Below are positions 61,269-64,000 of a stretch of 64,000 bases of DNA, piece after piece. Each line of letters opens with the position of its first letter. Position 1 is the first letter of the stretch. The position numbers and the translations under genes were made by a program. Origin of the DNA: Betaproteobacteria bacterium (GTDB lineage Bacteria > Pseudomonadota > Gammaproteobacteria > Burkholderiales > Casimicrobiaceae); NCBI GenBank assembly GCA_016720425.1, contig JADKKQ010000008.1, positions 62,001 to 126,000 on the forward strand, given 5' to 3'. The notes under the pieces were generated by a model. That model had not been told where the DNA came from. It ran no database searches and was given only the letters and a program-made list of their open reading frames with translations.

Positions 61269-61871
61269 GTGCAGGCAACCGGGGTCATCGACATCGTCTT
61301 CGACGTCGCGGGCAGCAGCGTGCCGGCGGAGCACGCGCTGCCGCTGCTGGAGGCGATCGTCGAGGCGCTGCCGTGGTTCGCCACCGCGGAGGCGGCCGGC
61401 GTCCATCCGCTGCGCGGGTCCGGCACCATGTACGGCGAGTTGCTGCTCGCGCGGCGCGCCAAGCTGGTCCTGCGCGTGCCGGTGTCGCGGCAGGACGATT
61501 GCGCGTCACTCGAAGGGCGGAACCTCGCCGTCGGCACGCAGCGGCTGGAAGTGGGCAAGGGCGTGGTGCGGCCGCTGCGCCCGAGCGCGACGCTGCACGC
61601 CCAGCGCGTGGCCAGCGCGGCGCCCGACGACTGCGGCTTCCAGGACGAGGTCGCGGCGGCGCTGGATGCGCTGGGCGTGGCCAGCCCGTTCATCTCCGGC
61701 CGGGTGCGCCGGGGCCGGGCGGGCGGGCGCGCGATCGCCGGATTCGCGCTGTCGGTGCACGAACTCGGCGCCGAGGATTCGCTGCGGCTGCAGGCACGGG
61801 GCATCGGCGGCGACCGCCGCCTGGGCTGGGGCATCTTCGTCCCGGCCAAGACGATCACGACGGCCGACTGA
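61269..61871 (+). CDS. Cas6/Cmx6-like protein (type I-MYXAN type)
   Basis: A 200-residue protein resembling the Cas6/Cmx6 family of CRISPR RNA endonucleases. Supporting stretches are VIDIVFDVAGSSVPAEHALP, GVHPLRGSGTMYGELLLARR, KLVLRVPVSR, GKGVVRPLRPSATLHAQRV and the C-terminal glycine-rich GIGGDRRLGWGIFVPAK, which resembles the family's RNA-binding G-rich loop. No CRISPR array or other cas gene is in the window. I choose the GTG at 61269, eight bases after AAGGAG; an ATG at 61245 is the alternative with a poorer site. It leads a divergent operon with DsrC-like and TusA-like genes, so a role linked to sulfur genes is suggested by position only. Confidence 0.75.
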   Translation: MQATGVIDIVFDVAGSSVPAEHALPLLEAIVEALPWFATAEAAGVHPLRGSGTMYGELLLARRAKLVLRVPVSRQDDCASLEGRNLAVGTQRLEVGKGVVRPLRPSATLHAQRVASAAPDDCGFQDEVAAALDALGVASPFISGRVRRGRAGGRAIAGFALSVHELGAEDSLRLQARGIGGDRRLGWGIFVPAKTITTAD

Positions 61872-61903
61872 CATCGGCCACCGACAGGAGACAGGAGCGA
61901 GCA

Positions 61904-62233
61904 ATGGGCTACACGGTGGGAGGACAGGAACTGGCAACGGATGCCGAGGGCTACCTGCTCGAGGCCGACCTGCGCGACGAGACCTGCGCGGCGATCGCCG
62001 CTGCCGAGGGCATCGCGCTGACCGACGCGCACTGGGAGGTGATCCGCTACCTGCGCGACGAGTACCAGACCAACGGTCACTCGCCCAACTTCCGGGCGCT
62101 GCTGAAGGGCATCCAGGCACAGCATCCGGACCTGGACAGCAAGGCGTTGTACGATCTGTTTCCGCTGGGCCCGGCCAAGCAGGGCGCGAAGGTCGCCGGC
62201 CTGCCGCAGCCCTACGGCAAGGGTGGCTACTGA
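61904..62233 (+). CDS. DsrC/TusE-like protein lacking both C-terminal cysteines
   Basis: A 109-residue DsrC-family protein. The core is intact: ELATDAEGYLLEADLRDE, LTDAHWEVIRYLRDEYQTNG and DLFPLGPAKQGAKVAGLPQP. Where DsrC has its two redox cysteines it has G and K (tail PYGKGGY), so it cannot form the sulfur-bridged intermediates. One Cys remains near residue 27. Members without these cysteines are described as possible regulators (RspA type). A strong AGGAG site precedes the ATG at 61904. It lies 32 bases after the Cmx6-like gene and 54 before the tandem TusA gene. Confidence 0.85.
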   Translation: MGYTVGGQELATDAEGYLLEADLRDETCAAIAAAEGIALTDAHWEVIRYLRDEYQTNGHSPNFRALLKGIQAQHPDLDSKALYDLFPLGPAKQGAKVAGLPQPYGKGGY

Positions 62234-62287
62234 CCGCGGGGCGGCCGCGGTCCGCCGGCAGCGTGCACGACCGAACGAAGGATGATC

Positions 62288-62776
62288 ATGACCGTCGCTC
62301 CGACACCTCCCCCCGACGTCACGCTGGACATGCGCGGCACGCACTGTCCCGCGCCGCTGCTGGGCGCCAAGCGCATCGTCGACGACCTGCAGCCGGGCCA
62401 GGTGCTGCTGCTCTACTCGGATTGCCCGGGCACGCCCGACGACCTCTTCGCCTGGTCGCGGCACACCGACAACCACGTGATGCGCAGCGAGCGCCAGCCC
62501 GACGGCAGCCACGCCTACTACATCCAGCGCGGGCGCTCGCATCACCCGATCCCCAACGCCGTGCTCGATCTCACCGGCGTCGTCTGCCCGGGCCCGATCG
62601 TCGAGGCGAAAAAGCTGCTGGGCAGCATGGCCCCCGGCGAGACGCTGAAGCTGGTCAGCAACTGTCCCGGCATCGGCGCCGACATCGCCGAATGGGTGAA
62701 GGCCACGGGCTTCGCGCTGCTGGTCACCGAGGAGATCGGCCCCGGCAAGTTCGAGTTCTACCTCCGCAAGCCGTGA
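62288..62776 (+). CDS. Tandem two-domain TusA-like sulfurtransferase
   Basis: A 162-residue protein made of two TusA/SirA domains. Domain 1 has LDMRGTHCPAPLLGAKRI with its Cys at 20; domain 2 has LDLTGVVCPGPIVEAKKLL with its Cys at 100. Each also has a second Cys in matching places (SDCPGTPDDLFAW and SNCPGIGADIAEW). TusA normally has one such domain of about 80 residues and carries a persulfide to DsrE or other acceptors. The double form could carry two sulfurs or relay one between domains. The ATG at 62288 fits AAGGA five bases upstream; one at 62282 is possible. It belongs to the operon divergent from dsrA. Confidence 0.87.
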   Translation: MTVAPTPPPDVTLDMRGTHCPAPLLGAKRIVDDLQPGQVLLLYSDCPGTPDDLFAWSRHTDNHVMRSERQPDGSHAYYIQRGRSHHPIPNAVLDLTGVVCPGPIVEAKKLLGSMAPGETLKLVSNCPGIGADIAEWVKATGFALLVTEEIGPGKFEFYLRKP

Positions 62777-62822
62777 GGTCGAAACCGCGACGCAGGCGTG
62801 GCGCGGCACGCGGAGACGCCCG

Positions 62823-63425
62823 GTGAGGATCAAGAGCCGCTGGTTCAAGGCGGAGGGCCCGAAGAGCGTCGACGAGGTCGCCGGCGCCGCGGCCTTCATC
62901 GCCTGGCGGGTGGCGCAGAACGCCGTGAAGACGATGCGCGCCGCGCGCTTCGAGGTGGCGCCCGGGGTCCAGTATTTCCGCTTCGTCGAGGAGTTCCTCG
63001 CCTTCCTGGTGCTCGGCGGCGACCGGATCGCGCACGCCCGCGGCGACGAGGCCTGGCGGGTCGCCTTTACGACGGCGATGGCGCGCCGGGTCGGCGAGAA
63101 CTTCGCCGACAACGAGGCCGATCTGCTGGGCACCGCGACGCGGGACGAGATCCGCCGGCGCTTCATCGACACCGTCAATGCGCGGGCCGCCGACTGCGCC
63201 GTCTACGGCTGGACCGACGCCGGCCCCGATTACGGGCTGCTGCGCTACCTCGGCCACCGGATCGCCGAGGTGATGGACGCGGGCGAGCAGAGCCACGCCA
63301 TCGCGCAGGTGATCGAGTGCGAGGCGCCGGAGGCGGCCGACACGCTGCGTCGCGGCATGCTGGGCCTGCTCGGCGAGACTCCCGGGCGGCCGGCAAGGGG
63401 AGAGCGCGTTGCCTCCGGCGAGTGA
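62823..63425 (+). CDS. Hypothetical protein in sulfur operon
   Basis: A 200-residue soluble protein that I do not recognise. It begins with a GTG (MRIKSRWFKAEGPKSVDEVA) and appears mostly helical, with aromatic and charged segments (PGVQYFRFVEEFLAFLVLGG, WTDAGPDYGLLRYLGHRIAE). There are no membrane spans or signal; two cysteines are present but not in a motif. It follows the tandem TusA gene after 46 bases and overlaps the TauD-like gene start by 17 bases, so it is in the same operon. The C-terminal 20 residues are low in complexity. Confidence 0.72.
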   Translation: MRIKSRWFKAEGPKSVDEVAGAAAFIAWRVAQNAVKTMRAARFEVAPGVQYFRFVEEFLAFLVLGGDRIAHARGDEAWRVAFTTAMARRVGENFADNEADLLGTATRDEIRRRFIDTVNARAADCAVYGWTDAGPDYGLLRYLGHRIAEVMDAGEQSHAIAQVIECEAPEAADTLRRGMLGLLGETPGRPARGERVASGE

Positions 63426-64000
63426 CGGCACCGCGACGGCGACCGTCGTCACGCCGGGGGTTCGCGGCGGGCCGTTCGACCCCGACGACCCGGGCGCCTA
63501 CCGCTCGTGGCGCGCGCGCAAGCTCGCGCGCTATCCGGCCGCCGCCGGGGTGCCGATCGTCGCGCTCGGCGATCCGCGCGCGCTGACCGGGGCCGAGCGA
63601 AGGGCGCTGCAGGACGCCGTCGACCGCACCGGCATGGCGGTGTACGCGAGCCCGCTGGCGGGGGTCGCCGACAAGGACATTCCGCGGCTCCTCGGTGCGC
63701 AGCTGGGGCTGCAGCGGCTCGACCGCAACTGGCTGGCCGACGACGACGGCATCAGCCAGGTCAAGGTCGCCGCCGAGGGCTCGCGCACCGACTTCATCCC
63801 CTACACCAACCGGCCGATCCGCTGGCACACCGACGGCTACTACAACCCGCCCGAGCGAGCGATCCTCGGCATGGTGCTGCACTGCGTGGCCAACGCGGCG
63901 GACGGCGGGCAGACCGGGCTGCTCGACCACGAGATCGCCTACCTGCTGCTGCGCGACGAGAGCCCCGAGCTCGTCCGGGCGCTGCTGCGCACCGACGCGA
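63409..64000 (+). CDS. TauD/TfdA-like dioxygenase, 5' part
   Basis: The first 197 residues of a TauD/TfdA-like Fe(II)/2-oxoglutarate-dependent dioxygenase; the 3' end lies beyond the window. The metal motif H-x-D is visible in RWHTDGYYNPP, and FIPYTNRPI precedes it as in this group. The distal His and the 2-oxoglutarate Arg would be in the missing part. The frame starts best at a TTG at 63409 with AAGGGGAGA upstream, overlapping the previous gene. The family includes taurine dioxygenase, which releases sulfite; a sulfonate substrate fits the location but is inference. Confidence 0.78.
   Translation, partial: MPPASDGTATATVVTPGVRGGPFDPDDPGAYRSWRARKLARYPAAAGVPIVALGDPRALTGAERRALQDAVDRTGMAVYASPLAGVADKDIPRLLGAQLGLQRLDRNWLADDDGISQVKVAAEGSRTDFIPYTNRPIRWHTDGYYNPPERAILGMVLHCVANAADGGQTGLLDHEIAYLLLRDESPELVRALLRTDA

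Noticed and set aside
61000..64000. A CRISPR array near the Cas6-like gene
   Set aside because: I looked for regularly spaced direct repeats on both sides and found none in the window.

Overview
The window is 64 kb of very GC-rich bacterial DNA that reads as part of the chromosome of a sulfur-oxidising proteobacterium, most likely a betaproteobacterium. The evidence is a complete reverse-type dissimilatory sulfite reductase (rDsr) cluster in the order typical of sulfur oxidisers, sat-aprBA, a Qmo/Hdr complex, soeABC, the DUF2868/DUF3482 gene pair common in betaproteobacteria, a PEP-CTERM protein and a B12-dependent ribonucleotide reductase. I cannot name a genus from sequence alone.

Left part (1-23.4 kb) is general and accessory: the tail of nrdJ, a frameshifted Gfo/Idh oxidoreductase, a DUF454 membrane protein, two large cyclase-ATPase-TPR signalling proteins, a PEP-CTERM protein, a secreted protein of unknown function, argG, the DUF3482/DUF2868 pair, a DUF349 coiled-coil protein, a lipoprotein and a MaoC-type hydratase. 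Between the two cyclase genes lie decayed fragments of an argG-like gene and of a cyclase gene.

Middle part (23.5-47.1 kb) turns to sulfur and electron transfer: an AhpD-Rieske fusion, an SQR-like flavoprotein, a universal stress protein, a TauE/SafE exporter with a small membrane partner, then qmoAB-hdrCB on the plus strand and sat-aprB-aprA and soeABC on the minus strand. Together these oxidise sulfite to sulfate by two routes: indirectly through APS (AprAB, Sat, electrons to QmoAB/HdrCB) and directly at the membrane (SoeABC). A NarX/NarL-type two-component pair is divergent from soeABC.

Right part (47.1-64 kb) holds cobA, dsrR, a DsrC/TusE paralogue and dsrN-P-O-J-L-K-M-C-H-F-E-B-A, all on the minus strand. 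This is the full set for oxidising stored or imported sulfane sulfur to sulfite, with siroheme (CobA) and siroamide (DsrN) supply. Divergent from dsrA is a short operon: a Cas6/Cmx6-like protein with no CRISPR array, a cysteine-poor DsrC-like protein, a tandem TusA protein, an unknown protein and a TauD-like dioxygenase cut by the window end.

Several genes (Gfo/Idh, first cyclase, dsrO, dsrK, dsrC) carry single-base frameshifts, some at short homopolymers, in families expected to be intact. Sequencing error is the simplest explanation. Small interspersed elements are frequent: REP/BIME pairs, a family that starts exactly at stop codons, tandem hairpin repeats before qmoB, a MITE-like unit inside qmo/hdr, and a hairpin array between dsrE and dsrF.
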